Below are positions 53,097 to 61,883 of a DNA stretch of 64,000 nt, piece by piece. Every line of letters starts with the position of its first letter. Within the stretch, counting starts at the first letter, position 1. The translations under genes were made by a program, and so were the position numbers. The DNA is taken from positions 1 to 64,000 of the forward strand of contig NZ_RWIR01000052.1 in NCBI RefSeq assembly GCF_009764265.1, written 5' to 3'. A model generated the notes under the pieces. The model searched no databases. It saw only the letters and a list, made by a program, of their open reading frames with translations, and was not told where the DNA came from. The stretch comes from Pseudomonas sp. PB101. GTDB lineage: Bacteria; Pseudomonadota; Gammaproteobacteria; Pseudomonadales; Pseudomonadaceae.

Positions 53097-53690
53097 TTAT
53101 CCGATGTTCGACAGTTTCAGCAGGTGGCGCAGATCGTTAAGCAGGTCCTTACCCTTCACCGACGGGTCGTAGCGCAGCACCAGATTGCCGTGGGGATCGA
53201 TGATCCACAGTTGCGGCGCGGCCTTGTCGCCGGTGGCCTTGCTGAAAGTGGTCAGGTCCAGTGGATAACGTTGCAGCTGTGGATATTCGCGCTGCAGCTT
53301 GGCGTCGTACTCGCTGCTCAGCGGTTGTGCGGCGGCCAGGGCATGGCTGGCGCGGGAGGCGTCGCGACCCAGGCCGATCTGGATCTGCCGCGCCAGATAC
53401 ACCAGTTGCTGGCAGTCCACCGCGCAATCCCTGGGCGCCGTCACCAGTATCTGCCAGCGATCCTCCTGGGCCTGCACGCCGATGTCGGCACGGGTCTGGC
53501 CATTGCCGATCAGTTCGCCGTGGTAACTGCGGCCCTCGGGCACCCAGAAATTCAGCTTGTACATGCCGGTGGCGAGGATCATCGGACCGATCACCCCGAG
53601 CAGGATCAACAGCAGTTGCAAGCGACCCTTGCGCCGGTTCGCCGACGGTTTGGCCTCAGACATGCTGGGTGGATTCATGGCCGCTCCCAT
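53097..53690 (-). CDS. Membrane-anchored protein with CxxxC (Sco-like)
   Basis: 197 aa. An N-terminal anchor (LQLLLILLGVIGPMILATGM), then a soluble domain. RDCAVDCQQLVYL is a CxxxC in the place of the copper site of Sco. LWIIDPHGNLVLRYDPSV looks like the thioredoxin-like end of Sco. Start 53690 has AAGGAG 7 bases upstream. Overlaps the SURF1 end by 35 nt. Probably an oxidase assembly factor; the role is inferred. Confidence 0.75.
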   Translation of the reverse strand: MGAAMNPPSMSEAKPSANRRKGRLQLLLILLGVIGPMILATGMYKLNFWVPEGRSYHGELIGNGQTRADIGVQAQEDRWQILVTAPRDCAVDCQQLVYLARQIQIGLGRDASRASHALAAAQPLSSEYDAKLQREYPQLQRYPLDLTTFSKATGDKAAPQLWIIDPHGNLVLRYDPSVKGKDLLNDLRHLLKLSNIG

Positions 53691-54396
53691 GGTGTTTCTC
53701 CTTTGCGTTGTGCCAACCGAGATAGATAAAAAGACCGAACAGGGCGATCGCCATGGCGAACCACTGCACGGCATAAGCGATGTGTTTTTCCGCCCCCATG
53801 GCGACCACCGGCCAGTCGGCCTGATAGGTGGCGGGGCCGGTTTCGGCGCGCAGTTCAAAGGCATAGCCTTCGCGGTTCAGCGCTTTCCAGAGACTGGTCG
53901 GTTCAACGGCTGTAATCAGCTTCGGCCATGTCGTAGTCGTTGGGTCTGCATGCAACTGGAATGTCGCACCGGGGGAGACGTAGACCCATGCGTCGAGGCT
54001 GACTGCCTCGGCAGGGGTCTTGAATTGCACAGGCGTGCGGCGCTCCGGCCATGGCAGCCAGCCGCGATTGACCAGCAGCCAGAGCCCGCTGGCCTGATCG
54101 TGAAAGGGTTGCAACAGTTCGACGCCGACCTTGCCGTTGCGTTGACTGTTGTCCAGCAGCAGGCTGTGTTCGGCGTCGAACTGGCCGTGCAGGCGAACCC
54201 GGCGGAAGGCCGGGTCAGTGGTGTATTGCAGTTCGGTACTGGCCATCGGCTCGGCGGCCCGGCGCTCGGCGTAGGTTTGCAGCAGCGCGCTTTTCTCCGC
54301 GCCCCGGCTCAATTGCCAGAACCCCAGGAACACCAGCAGCGGCAGCAACAGCGCGACCACCAGCGTCGGCACGACACCCGGCCGAAAGCCCTTCAT
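53656..54396 (-). CDS. SURF1 family oxidase assembly protein
   Basis: 246 aa, two helices at the ends (TLVVALLLPLLVFLGFWQLS; AYAVQWFAMAIALFGLFIYL). The conserved SURF1 parts VRLHGQFDAEHSLLLDNSQR and VNRGWLPWPER are present. Aids haem a insertion into subunit I. Confidence 0.92.
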   Translation of the reverse strand: MKGFRPGVVPTLVVALLLPLLVFLGFWQLSRGAEKSALLQTYAERRAAEPMASTELQYTTDPAFRRVRLHGQFDAEHSLLLDNSQRNGKVGVELLQPFHDQASGLWLLVNRGWLPWPERRTPVQFKTPAEAVSLDAWVYVSPGATFQLHADPTTTTWPKLITAVEPTSLWKALNREGYAFELRAETGPATYQADWPVVAMGAEKHIAYAVQWFAMAIALFGLFIYLGWHNAKEKHHGSGHESTQHV

Positions 54397-54467
54397 GGCA
54401 TCGCCAGAAAGTCGGTCATCGCGATAGCTATACTCAAGTGCATCGCTTGTCCCCCCGGAGTCCCACC

Positions 54468-54671
54468 ATGCTCAAAACAGCCATCGTCCTGATGCTGATT
54501 GCCACGGTTGTCAGCCTGTTCAGCGGCCTGTTTTTTCTGGTCAAGGACGACAGCCGTTCAAACCGCCTCGTCATTGCCTTGAGTGTGCGTGTCACTCTGG
54601 CCGCCATTACCCTGGGTCTGATCACCTGGGGTTTTTTCAGCGGCCAGCTGGTGTCTCATGCCCCCTGGTAG
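54468..54671 (+). CDS. DUF2909 twin-transmembrane protein
   Basis: 67 aa, two helices (AIVLMLIATVVSLFSGLFFL; ITLGLITWGFF). Read opposite to the cox genes between SURF1 and coIII, as in P. aeruginosa PA0109. Start at 54468 is preferred; GTG-like upstream frames extend to 54438. Function unknown. Confidence 0.83.
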   Translation: MLKTAIVLMLIATVVSLFSGLFFLVKDDSRSNRLVIALSVRVTLAAITLGLITWGFFSGQLVSHAPW

Positions 54672-54743
54672 CTTGCTCGTGAAGGTGTGTCAGTTACCCT
54701 GACTTCGACAGATAGACCTTCGCGAGCAAGCTCGCTCCTACAG
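54672..54743. repeat. Degenerate REP pair, gcgagc family
   Basis: Right arm ttcgcgagcaagctcgctcc is intact, left arm agcttgctcgtgaagg is truncated and mutated. The right arm includes the stop codon of coIII (54738-54740). Confidence 0.75.
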
Positions 54744-55625
54744 CACATAGACGAAAACAAACAAACCGATCCACACCACGTCCACGAAGTGCCAGTACCA
54801 ACTCGCCGCTTCGAAACCGAACTGATGCTCGTTGTCGAAGTGCCCGCGCATGACCCGCATCAGCATCACGAACAGGATGATGGTGCCGATGGTCACGTGG
54901 GCGCCGTGAAACCCGGTAAGCATGAAGAAGGTCGCGCCGTAGATGCCCGAGCCCAGGGTCAGGCCCAGTTCGCGGTAGGCGTGCATGTATTCTTCGGCCT
55001 GGAAGGTGAGGAACGCACAGCCCAGCAGGACGGTGATCGCCAGCCACAGCTTGAGTGCGCCGCGATGGCCCTTTTTCAAGGCGTGGTGGGCGATGGTCAC
55101 GGTCACGCTGGAGCTCACCAGCAACACGGTGTTGAGCAGCGGCAGACCCCAGGGGCTGATGACTTCCTTGGGCGGCGGGAACAGTTTCGAGTCAGGGTTG
55201 TTGAGCAACGGCCAGACGAATTCGAAGTTCGGCCACAGCATGTGCGCTATGCCCTTGGTGCCTTCGCCACCGAGAGCCGGCCCGGAGACGTGGCGCACAT
55301 AAAACAGCGCGCCGAAAAAGGCGATGAAGAACATCACCTCCGAGAAAATGAACCAGCTCATGCCCCAGCGGAACGAGCGATCCATTTGTGCGCTGTACAA
55401 ACCGCCACGACTTTCCTTGATCACCGTGCCGAACCAGCCAAACAGCATGTAGGCCAGCAGTAGCCCGCCGACGAAAAAGATCAGTGGCCCATGGGATTCC
55501 GGGCGCGCCGCTTTCAGATCGTTGAACCAGGTGCCCAGGCCGTACACCGTGATGGCCATGCCGAACGTGGCAATGATCGGCCATTTGCTCTGGGCGGGAA
55601 CGTAATAATGTTCATGAGTTGCCAT
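54738..55625 (-). CDS. coIII: Cytochrome c oxidase subunit III
   Basis: 295 aa, seven helices expected. FRWGMSWFIFSEVMFFIAFF carries the conserved Glu, and GFHGAHVTIGTIILFVML the His. Final residues FVFVYVL. Stop lies in a REP arm. Confidence 0.95.
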   Translation of the reverse strand: MATHEHYYVPAQSKWPIIATFGMAITVYGLGTWFNDLKAARPESHGPLIFFVGGLLLAYMLFGWFGTVIKESRGGLYSAQMDRSFRWGMSWFIFSEVMFFIAFFGALFYVRHVSGPALGGEGTKGIAHMLWPNFEFVWPLLNNPDSKLFPPPKEVISPWGLPLLNTVLLVSSSVTVTIAHHALKKGHRGALKLWLAITVLLGCAFLTFQAEEYMHAYRELGLTLGSGIYGATFFMLTGFHGAHVTIGTIILFVMLMRVMRGHFDNEHQFGFEAASWYWHFVDVVWIGLFVFVYVL

Positions 55626-55650
55626 TTATTGTTCTCCTTATCGGGCACGC

Positions 55651-56202
55651 TCAACCGCCAGTGTTTACAGCTACCGGAGGATGTCGGGCGGTGATATCGA
55701 ACAGCGTGTAAGACAGCGTCAGGTGCTTCACATCCTTGGGCATGTCACGGTCAACGATGAAACGTACCGGCATCTCGATCCGTTGACCGGGCTGCAGCAC
55801 TTGCTGGGTAAAGCAGAAGCATTCGGTCTTGTGGAAGTACGCCGCCGCGCTGCTCGGTGCAATGCTCGGCACTGCCTGGGCACTCATCGGCTTGTCGGTG
55901 GGGTTGTGGGCGATGAAGATCATTTCGTTCACCGCCCCGGGGTTGGCCGTCAGTTCATCGTGCCTTGGATAGAAATCCCAAGGCATGTCGGCGGTGTTGG
56001 TCGACAGAAACTGCACGCGCACCTGCCGCGAGGTGTCGACCGTCTGCTCACCCTCGTACTGCCCGGCGGTCTTGCCATTGATGCCGAAGGCCTTGCACAT
56101 CACGTCGTAGATCGGCACCAGCGCAAACCCGAACACAAACATTGCCCCCACCACGATCAGCAAACGCGTGACCAGTTTCTTCAACGAAATCGAATCAGCC
56201 AT
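55651..56202 (-). CDS. ctaG: Cytochrome c oxidase assembly protein CtaG (Cox11)
   Basis: 183 aa. One anchor (LLIVVGAMFVFGFALVPIYD) and the copper motif HKTECFCFTQQ (CxC). Delivers copper to CuB. Lies between coIII and coxA. Confidence 0.95.
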   Translation of the reverse strand: MADSISLKKLVTRLLIVVGAMFVFGFALVPIYDVMCKAFGINGKTAGQYEGEQTVDTSRQVRVQFLSTNTADMPWDFYPRHDELTANPGAVNEMIFIAHNPTDKPMSAQAVPSIAPSSAAAYFHKTECFCFTQQVLQPGQRIEMPVRFIVDRDMPKDVKHLTLSYTLFDITARHPPVAVNTGG

Positions 56203-56228
56203 GATTCCAAACCTCTACGCATAACCCT

Positions 56229-56328
56229 GTAGGAGCGAGCTCGCTCGCGAAAAACCTGAGAGCGCCACGGGGCGTCAGGCTTCCAGCGTTATCGTTCACG
56301 ACCATCGCGAGCAAGCTCGCTCCTACAG
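56229..56328. repeat. REP pair, gcgagc family
   Basis: Arms gtaggagcgagctcgctcgc and gcgagcaagctcgctcctac between ctaG and coxA. It ends at the coxA stop. Confidence 0.9.
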
Positions 56329-57915
56329 TCATTTCACTTCCGGTGGCGTGGTGAAGGTGTGATACGGCGCCGGCGACGGGATGCTCCACTCCAGGCCTTC
56401 AGCCCCATCCCACGGTTTGGCCGGTGCCGGCGGGCCGCCGCGAATGGTCTTGATCACGATGAACAGGAAGAAGATCTGCGTGGCGCCGAACATGAATGCG
56501 CCAATCGACGACACCATGTTGAAGTCGGCGAATTGCAGGTTGTAGTCCGGAATCCGCCGGGGCATGCCCGCCAGTCCCACGAAGTGCATCGGAAAGAAGG
56601 CCATGTTCATGCCGATGAACGACAGCCAGAAATGCAGCTTGCCGAGGGTTTCGTCGTACATGTGGCCGGTCCATTTCGGCATCCAGTAATAGGCCGAGGC
56701 GAAGATCCCGAAGATCGCCCCCGGCACCAGCACATAGTGGAAGTGCGCGACCACGAAGTAAGTGTCCTGGTACTGGAAGTCCGCCGGGGCGATGGCCAGC
56801 ATCAACCCGGAGAAACCGCCGATGGAGAACAGGATCACGAACGCCACGGCAAACAGCATCGGCGTCTCGAACGTCAGCGAGCCTTGCCACATGGTGCTGG
56901 CCCAGTTGAACACCTTCACCCCCGTCGGCACAGCGATCAGCAGCGTGGCGTACATGAAGAACAGCTCGCCCACCAGCGGAATGCCGACCACGAACATGTG
57001 GTGCGCCCAGACGATGAACGACAGGAACGCGATGCTCGCCGTGGCGTAGACCATCGAGGTGTAGCCGAACAGCGGCTTGCGCGAGAAGGTCGGGATGATC
57101 GAACTGACAGCGCCGAACGCCGGCAGGATCATGATGTACACCTCGGGGTGACCGAAGAACCAGAACACGTGCTGGAACAGCACCGGGTCACCACCACCGG
57201 CGGCACTGAAGAAACTGGTGCCGAAGTGGATGTCCATCAGCATCATCGTCACGCAACCCGCCAGTACCGGCATCACCGCGATCAGCAGGAACGCGGTGAT
57301 CAGCCAGGTCCAGACGAACAGCGGCATTTTCATCAGCGTCATGCCGGGGGCGCGCAGGTTGAGGATGGTGGCGATCACGTTGATCGCCCCCATGATCGAA
57401 CTGATCCCCATCAAGTGAATGGCGAAGATAAAGAAGGTCACGCTTTCCGGTGCATAGGTCGTCGACAGCGGCGCGTAGAACGTCCAGCCGAAATTCGGCC
57501 CGCCACCGGGGGTGAACAGGGTCGACACCAACAACAGGAACGCTGCCGGCAGCAGCCAGAAGCTGAAGTTGTTCATCCGCGGCAGGGCCATGTCCGGCGC
57601 GCCGATCATCAGCGGGATCATCCAGTTGGCAAGGCCGACGAAGGCCGGCATTACCGCACCGAAGACCATCACCAGACCGTGCATGGTGGTCATCTGGTTG
57701 AAGAATGCCGGCTCGACGATTTGCAGCCCCGGCTGGAACAGCTCGGCGCGAATCACCATCGCGAACGAGCCACCCAGCAGGAACATGGAGAATGCAAACC
57801 ACAGGTACAGCGTACCGATGTCCTTGTGGTTGGTGGTCAGTACCCAGCGCATCAGGCCTTTTGCGGGGCCGTGGGCGTGGTCGGCATGACCATGGTCATC
57901 GATGACGGCGCTCAT
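56329..57915 (-). CDS. coxA: Cytochrome c oxidase subunit I (aa3)
   Basis: 528 aa, twelve helices. Haem a ligand in MTTMHGLVMVFGAVMP; CuB His and cross-linked Tyr in FWFFGHPEVYIMILPAFG; WAHHMFVVG; haem a3 in VVAHFHYVL. A His-rich N-terminus (DDHGHADHAHG). The catalytic subunit of the proton-pumping oxidase. Confidence 0.97.
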   Translation of the reverse strand: MSAVIDDHGHADHAHGPAKGLMRWVLTTNHKDIGTLYLWFAFSMFLLGGSFAMVIRAELFQPGLQIVEPAFFNQMTTMHGLVMVFGAVMPAFVGLANWMIPLMIGAPDMALPRMNNFSFWLLPAAFLLLVSTLFTPGGGPNFGWTFYAPLSTTYAPESVTFFIFAIHLMGISSIMGAINVIATILNLRAPGMTLMKMPLFVWTWLITAFLLIAVMPVLAGCVTMMLMDIHFGTSFFSAAGGGDPVLFQHVFWFFGHPEVYIMILPAFGAVSSIIPTFSRKPLFGYTSMVYATASIAFLSFIVWAHHMFVVGIPLVGELFFMYATLLIAVPTGVKVFNWASTMWQGSLTFETPMLFAVAFVILFSIGGFSGLMLAIAPADFQYQDTYFVVAHFHYVLVPGAIFGIFASAYYWMPKWTGHMYDETLGKLHFWLSFIGMNMAFFPMHFVGLAGMPRRIPDYNLQFADFNMVSSIGAFMFGATQIFFLFIVIKTIRGGPPAPAKPWDGAEGLEWSIPSPAPYHTFTTPPEVK

Positions 57916-57997
57916 GGTTTGTCTCCTGCAAGCAGATGGGCTGGGCTGGTCGGGGCACGTTGTCCCGACCGGTTCCGTACGTGCGCAATAGACCGGG

Positions 57998-59125
57998 TCA
58001 TTTGCTTTCCGCCTGTTTCAGCTCCAGCACTTCTTTAGGCGTGACCATGTCGCCCTTGTTGTTGCCCCAGGCATTACGTTCATAGGTCACGACCGCCGCG
58101 ATGTCGACTTCCGAGAGTTGCTTGCCGAACGCCGCCATTGCAGTACCCGGCTTGCCGTGGAAGACAATGCTCAGGTGAGCGTCTTTCGGCCCGGTAGCGA
58201 TCTTCGAACCCTTGAGCGCCGGGAACATCGGCGGCAGACCCTGGCCCTCGGCCTGGTGACAGGCCACACAGGTGGTGTGGTAGATCTTGTCACCGCGCTC
58301 CTTGAGCTCGTCGAGCGTCCATTCCTTGCTGGTCAGCTCCTTGAGCTGCGCGGCCTCGGCCTTGCGATCGGCCAGCCATTTTTCGTAATCGGCCTTTTCC
58401 TTGACCTCGACCACGGTCGGCATGAAGCCGTGGTCCTTGCCGCACAACTCGGCGCACTGGCCACGGTAGATGCCGGGTTTGTCGACGCGGGTCCAGGCTT
58501 CGTTGACGAACCCGGGAATCGCGTCGCGCTTGACCGCGAAAGCCGGCACCCACCAGGAGTGGATCACGTCGGCGGAAGTCACCAGGAAGCGCACCTTGGC
58601 GCCGACCGGCAGCACCAGGGGCTTGTCGACCTCGAGCAGGTAGTGCTCGCCCTTGGCTTCCTTGTTGTGGATCTGGTCTTGAGGAGTGGTCAGGTTGCTG
58701 AAGAACTCGACGTCCTGGCCCAGGTACTTGTAGTGCCACTTCCACTGGTAGCCGGTGACCTGGATATCGATTTCCGGCTCACTGGCGTCGTACATCTTGA
58801 TCAGGGTCGCGGTAGCGGGAACCGCCATGGCCACCAGAATCAGGAAGGGCACGATGGTCCAGAGGATTTCGACGGTGGTGCTTTCATGAAATTTGGCGGC
58901 CACCTGCCCGGTCGAGCGGCGGTGGAGAATCATCGACCAGAACATGGCACCAAAAACGATGATGCCGATCACCACACAGATCCAGAAAATGGTCATGTGC
59001 AGGTCGAATACTGCGTGACTGATTTCAGTCGCTCCAGGCGCCATATTCACAGTCCAGGCCGCTTGCGCCTGACTGAAAATCGACCACAACAGGAGGCCCA
59101 TCCAGACATGTGGATGTCGCATCAT
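57998..59125 (-). CDS. coxB: Cytochrome c oxidase subunit II with haem c domain
   Basis: 375 aa. Signal peptide, two helices, CuA domain with GQCAELCGKDHGFMP (ligands C, C, H, M), and a fused C-terminal cytochrome c (CVACHQAEGQGLPPMFP). This makes the enzyme caa3-like. First gene of the cox cluster. Confidence 0.96.
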   Translation of the reverse strand: MMRHPHVWMGLLLWSIFSQAQAAWTVNMAPGATEISHAVFDLHMTIFWICVVIGIIVFGAMFWSMILHRRSTGQVAAKFHESTTVEILWTIVPFLILVAMAVPATATLIKMYDASEPEIDIQVTGYQWKWHYKYLGQDVEFFSNLTTPQDQIHNKEAKGEHYLLEVDKPLVLPVGAKVRFLVTSADVIHSWWVPAFAVKRDAIPGFVNEAWTRVDKPGIYRGQCAELCGKDHGFMPTVVEVKEKADYEKWLADRKAEAAQLKELTSKEWTLDELKERGDKIYHTTCVACHQAEGQGLPPMFPALKGSKIATGPKDAHLSIVFHGKPGTAMAAFGKQLSEVDIAAVVTYERNAWGNNKGDMVTPKEVLELKQAESK

Positions 59126-59494
59126 TGCGGGTTCCCCTTATCGTTCTTGTTATCCCGCCGGCTTTCACCTGCGGCAAGGGAGCGGCTGCATCAGACTACG
59201 AACTTGAGCACCGGGCCTTGCTGCATATGCAGTCGGGCGTCATCAGCTAACTCCATTCCACCCCGAGTATAGACAGCACCTCCGACCTCGCAACGCGAAG
59301 GCGTAAATCATCTGAAACAGCATTAACTTGCATTGCCGGGCACGAATGGAGAAGGATGCAGACGAGTGGTGGCAAATCGATATAACGGGTGCGTCTCAAG
59401 GATGAAATAATTATGACAAATGCGTCTTAGCATTTTTCGTAAGCCAGCTAAGTTATGTCTTCCCTATTTCATTGCCTTGTTTCCTGGAGTTTTC
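59126..59494. promoter_or_regulatory. Promoter region of the cox operon
   Basis: 369 bp without a gene. On the minus strand CTATACT (59266-59272) equals the sigma-S extended -10. It lies about 140 bp upstream of the coxB start. I see no ANR box. On the plus side CTGGAG precedes the next gene. Confidence 0.5.
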
Positions 59495-60145
59495 ATGAAC
59501 ACCGCCGCATTGCGCGAGCAGATCGAAAAAGCCCAACAGCACGAAAAAGAAACCGGCCTGCTGACGCGTCAGCTGGAAAGCAAACTGCCTCATCTACACC
59601 CGGCCATCCAATTGCCGGAAGCGGACGCCAATAGCGTACTGACGCGATTTGTCGCCGCCTACATCGAAGAAGTGCCCGACCTGCTGGATGCAGCCAATGA
59701 AGTCGCCAGGGAAGCGGGCATTGAGTCACAGATCAAACCGGTGCTGAAAATCGCCGAGCAGTACTTCCTCCAGCCGCCAGCCATCATGGCCGGTCATGTC
59801 GGGCTCGATAGCCTGCTGGATGAAGCCTACCTTGCGCACCGGTTTGTCGAAGAGGTCAACGACCTGTACATCAAGCATTTCGGCCAGCCACTGATCCCCC
59901 TGGACATGACTGTCGCCAACCTGATTGCTCACCAATTGATCGGTGAGTCGTTCGCCAACCAACTGGACGAAGTGGTGCACCACGCCATCGACGAAATGCT
60001 CAACGACGAAAGCTTCGCGCTGGAATCGGTGGAAGCCTACCGCGAGAAGCTCAACAGCCCGGACACCGGTGCCGCGTGGAAACGCTGGCCGTGCATGTCC
60101 CGGCGCTTGGGCGTAGGCCTGGAACTGGATCAGCCGGCGGCTTGA
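59495..60145 (+). CDS. Hypothetical helical protein (PA0104-type)
   Basis: 216 aa, mostly helical, no signal peptide. No known domain recognised. The start at 59495 (NTAALREQIEKAQQHEKETG) has CTGGAG. A segment YLAHRFVEEVNDLYIKHFG is notable. Its neighbours cox and SulP/carbonic anhydrase keep this order in other pseudomonads. Confidence 0.75.
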   Translation: MNTAALREQIEKAQQHEKETGLLTRQLESKLPHLHPAIQLPEADANSVLTRFVAAYIEEVPDLLDAANEVAREAGIESQIKPVLKIAEQYFLQPPAIMAGHVGLDSLLDEAYLAHRFVEEVNDLYIKHFGQPLIPLDMTVANLIAHQLIGESFANQLDEVVHHAIDEMLNDESFALESVEAYREKLNSPDTGAAWKRWPCMSRRLGVGLELDQPAA

Positions 60146-60168
60146 TCCATCGGTAAACACAATCTCCT

Positions 60169-60259
60169 TGTAGGAGCGAGCTTGCTCGCGATGAGGCCAT
60201 GTCATTCAACATCAAGGTTGACTGATCCACCGCCATCGCGAGCAAGCTCGCTCCCACAC
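60169..60259. repeat. REP pair, gcgagc family
   Basis: Arms gtaggagcgagcttgctcgc and gcgagcaagctcgctcccac between the convergent hypothetical gene and the SulP gene. Confidence 0.9.
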
Positions 60260-60266
60260 TGGAGTC

Positions 60267-61793
60267 TCAGCCAGCCGCGCCTATGCCGGTATTCGTCCGC
60301 ACCCGTCCCTCGAGCCTGCGCTTCAACCCCCGCGACTCAATCAACAGCCTCGAACCCTTGGCCGCATTCGCCCGTCCCCAGTCCTCCAGCAGTTCCAGGC
60401 ACGAGTGATCGATGTAGCTCAGATTGTTGAGTGGCACATGCACCGTCGTGCCCGGCGCAATGCTGCCCAACACCCGGGTCAGCGCCGGCACCTTGAGGAA
60501 AGTCGCCGCGCCCGCCAGGCGCAATTCCATCTGCCCTTCCTGAGGCAGGTCGATCAGGCTGATTTTCAAACGCGAGGCTTTCAGCGCCAGCTTCACCAGC
60601 GTCAGGCCGAAGCCAACCAGCACGCCCGTCAGCAAATCCGTGAAAACGATGGCCAGCGCGGTTGCCGCGTAAGTGAACATCGGCGCCCGACCATACCGGC
60701 CCAAACCACGAAAGACCTTGAGATCCACCAGTTTGAAGCCGGTGTACACCAGTACGCCCGCCAGGCTCGCCACCGGAATGCTCTGCAACACGCTGGACAG
60801 CAACAGCACGAACGCCAGCAGCCACAGGCCGTGAAAAATGGTGGAAAACCGCGTAGTTGCTCCGGCCTGAACATTCGCCGAACTGCGCACGATAACGCCC
60901 GTCATCGGCAACGCCCCAAGCAGGCCACACAACATATTGCCGATACCCTGGGCTGACAGCTCCCGGTCGAAGTCCGATCGCTGACCGCTGTGCATGCGAT
61001 CAACCGCCGCGGCCGAGAGCAGGGTTTCGGCGCTGGCGATGAAGGCCACGGCAAACGCAGCGATCAGCAAGGTCGGATCCGCCAGGTTGAGCAGGTCCAT
61101 CGGCTTCAACCAGTCGATGGCCTCCGTCAGGTTGGCCGGTACCTCAACCCGTTTGACCTGCAACGCCAGCACCAGGCTGGCAAGCGTGGCCAGGCCGACG
61201 CCAAGGAGCGCTCCGGGAATGAAGCGCAGGGATCGCGGACGAAATTTTTCCCACAGCCACATGACAGCGATCGTCGACAAACCAAGCAAACCGGCTTGCC
61301 AGCCAAACGTAGGCAGCGCCTGGGTCAGCGCCGCCGGGAAGGCTGCCAGATTATCGAGACCCGAGGGTTTGGGCACGGCATCCAGCATCACATGCACCTG
61401 AGACAAAACGATCAGCACGCCAATCCCGGCCAGCATGCCGTACACCACCGCAGGCGCCGTCACCCGAAACCAGCATCCCAGCTTCAATCGACCCGCCACC
61501 AGTTGCAGCAACCCGGCCAGCAACAGAATGGGCCCGAGCATGGCAATACCGTGTTGGCGCACCAATTCAAACACCAGAACGGCCAGACCCGCCGCCGGGC
61601 CACTGACTTGCAATGGCGAGCCGGCCAACCAGCCGACCACCAGCCCCCCGATGATGCCGGTGATCAAACCTTTGGCCGGCGGCAGCCCCGAGGCAATCGC
61701 GATGCCCATGCACAAGGGCAGGGCGACCAGAAACACAACCACCGAAGCCAGCAGCTCCCGTGGCAGAACAGCTTTGAGTCGAGCAGCACGCAT
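60267..61793 (-). CDS. SulP family anion transporter
   Basis: 508 aa, 11-14 helices, then a C-terminal STAS domain (HVPLNNLSYIDHSCLELLED). SulP signature FVIASAETLLSA-type: AFIASAETLLSAAAVDRMHS. Start at 61793 with GGGAG. Upstream neighbour is a carbonic anhydrase, so bicarbonate rather than sulphate may be the cargo; not provable from sequence. Confidence 0.9.
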   Translation of the reverse strand: MRAARLKAVLPRELLASVVVFLVALPLCMGIAIASGLPPAKGLITGIIGGLVVGWLAGSPLQVSGPAAGLAVLVFELVRQHGIAMLGPILLLAGLLQLVAGRLKLGCWFRVTAPAVVYGMLAGIGVLIVLSQVHVMLDAVPKPSGLDNLAAFPAALTQALPTFGWQAGLLGLSTIAVMWLWEKFRPRSLRFIPGALLGVGLATLASLVLALQVKRVEVPANLTEAIDWLKPMDLLNLADPTLLIAAFAVAFIASAETLLSAAAVDRMHSGQRSDFDRELSAQGIGNMLCGLLGALPMTGVIVRSSANVQAGATTRFSTIFHGLWLLAFVLLLSSVLQSIPVASLAGVLVYTGFKLVDLKVFRGLGRYGRAPMFTYAATALAIVFTDLLTGVLVGFGLTLVKLALKASRLKISLIDLPQEGQMELRLAGAATFLKVPALTRVLGSIAPGTTVHVPLNNLSYIDHSCLELLEDWGRANAAKGSRLLIESRGLKRRLEGRVRTNTGIGAAG

Positions 61794-61883
61794 GGTGAGT
61801 CTCCCGAAGTTTTCTTCAGGCATGGCAAAGCCAGGCTGCCTGAACGGCAGCCACGGCTAAACCACACAACGATTTTGGAGGAT

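Noticed and set aside
56359..58038. 559-codon frame antisense to coxA
   Set aside because: Shadow of coxA with Arg/His/Gln-rich composition.
12784..60259. CRISPR-like repeated palindromes
   Set aside because: Scattered pairs at gene ends with no regular spacers; they are REP elements.
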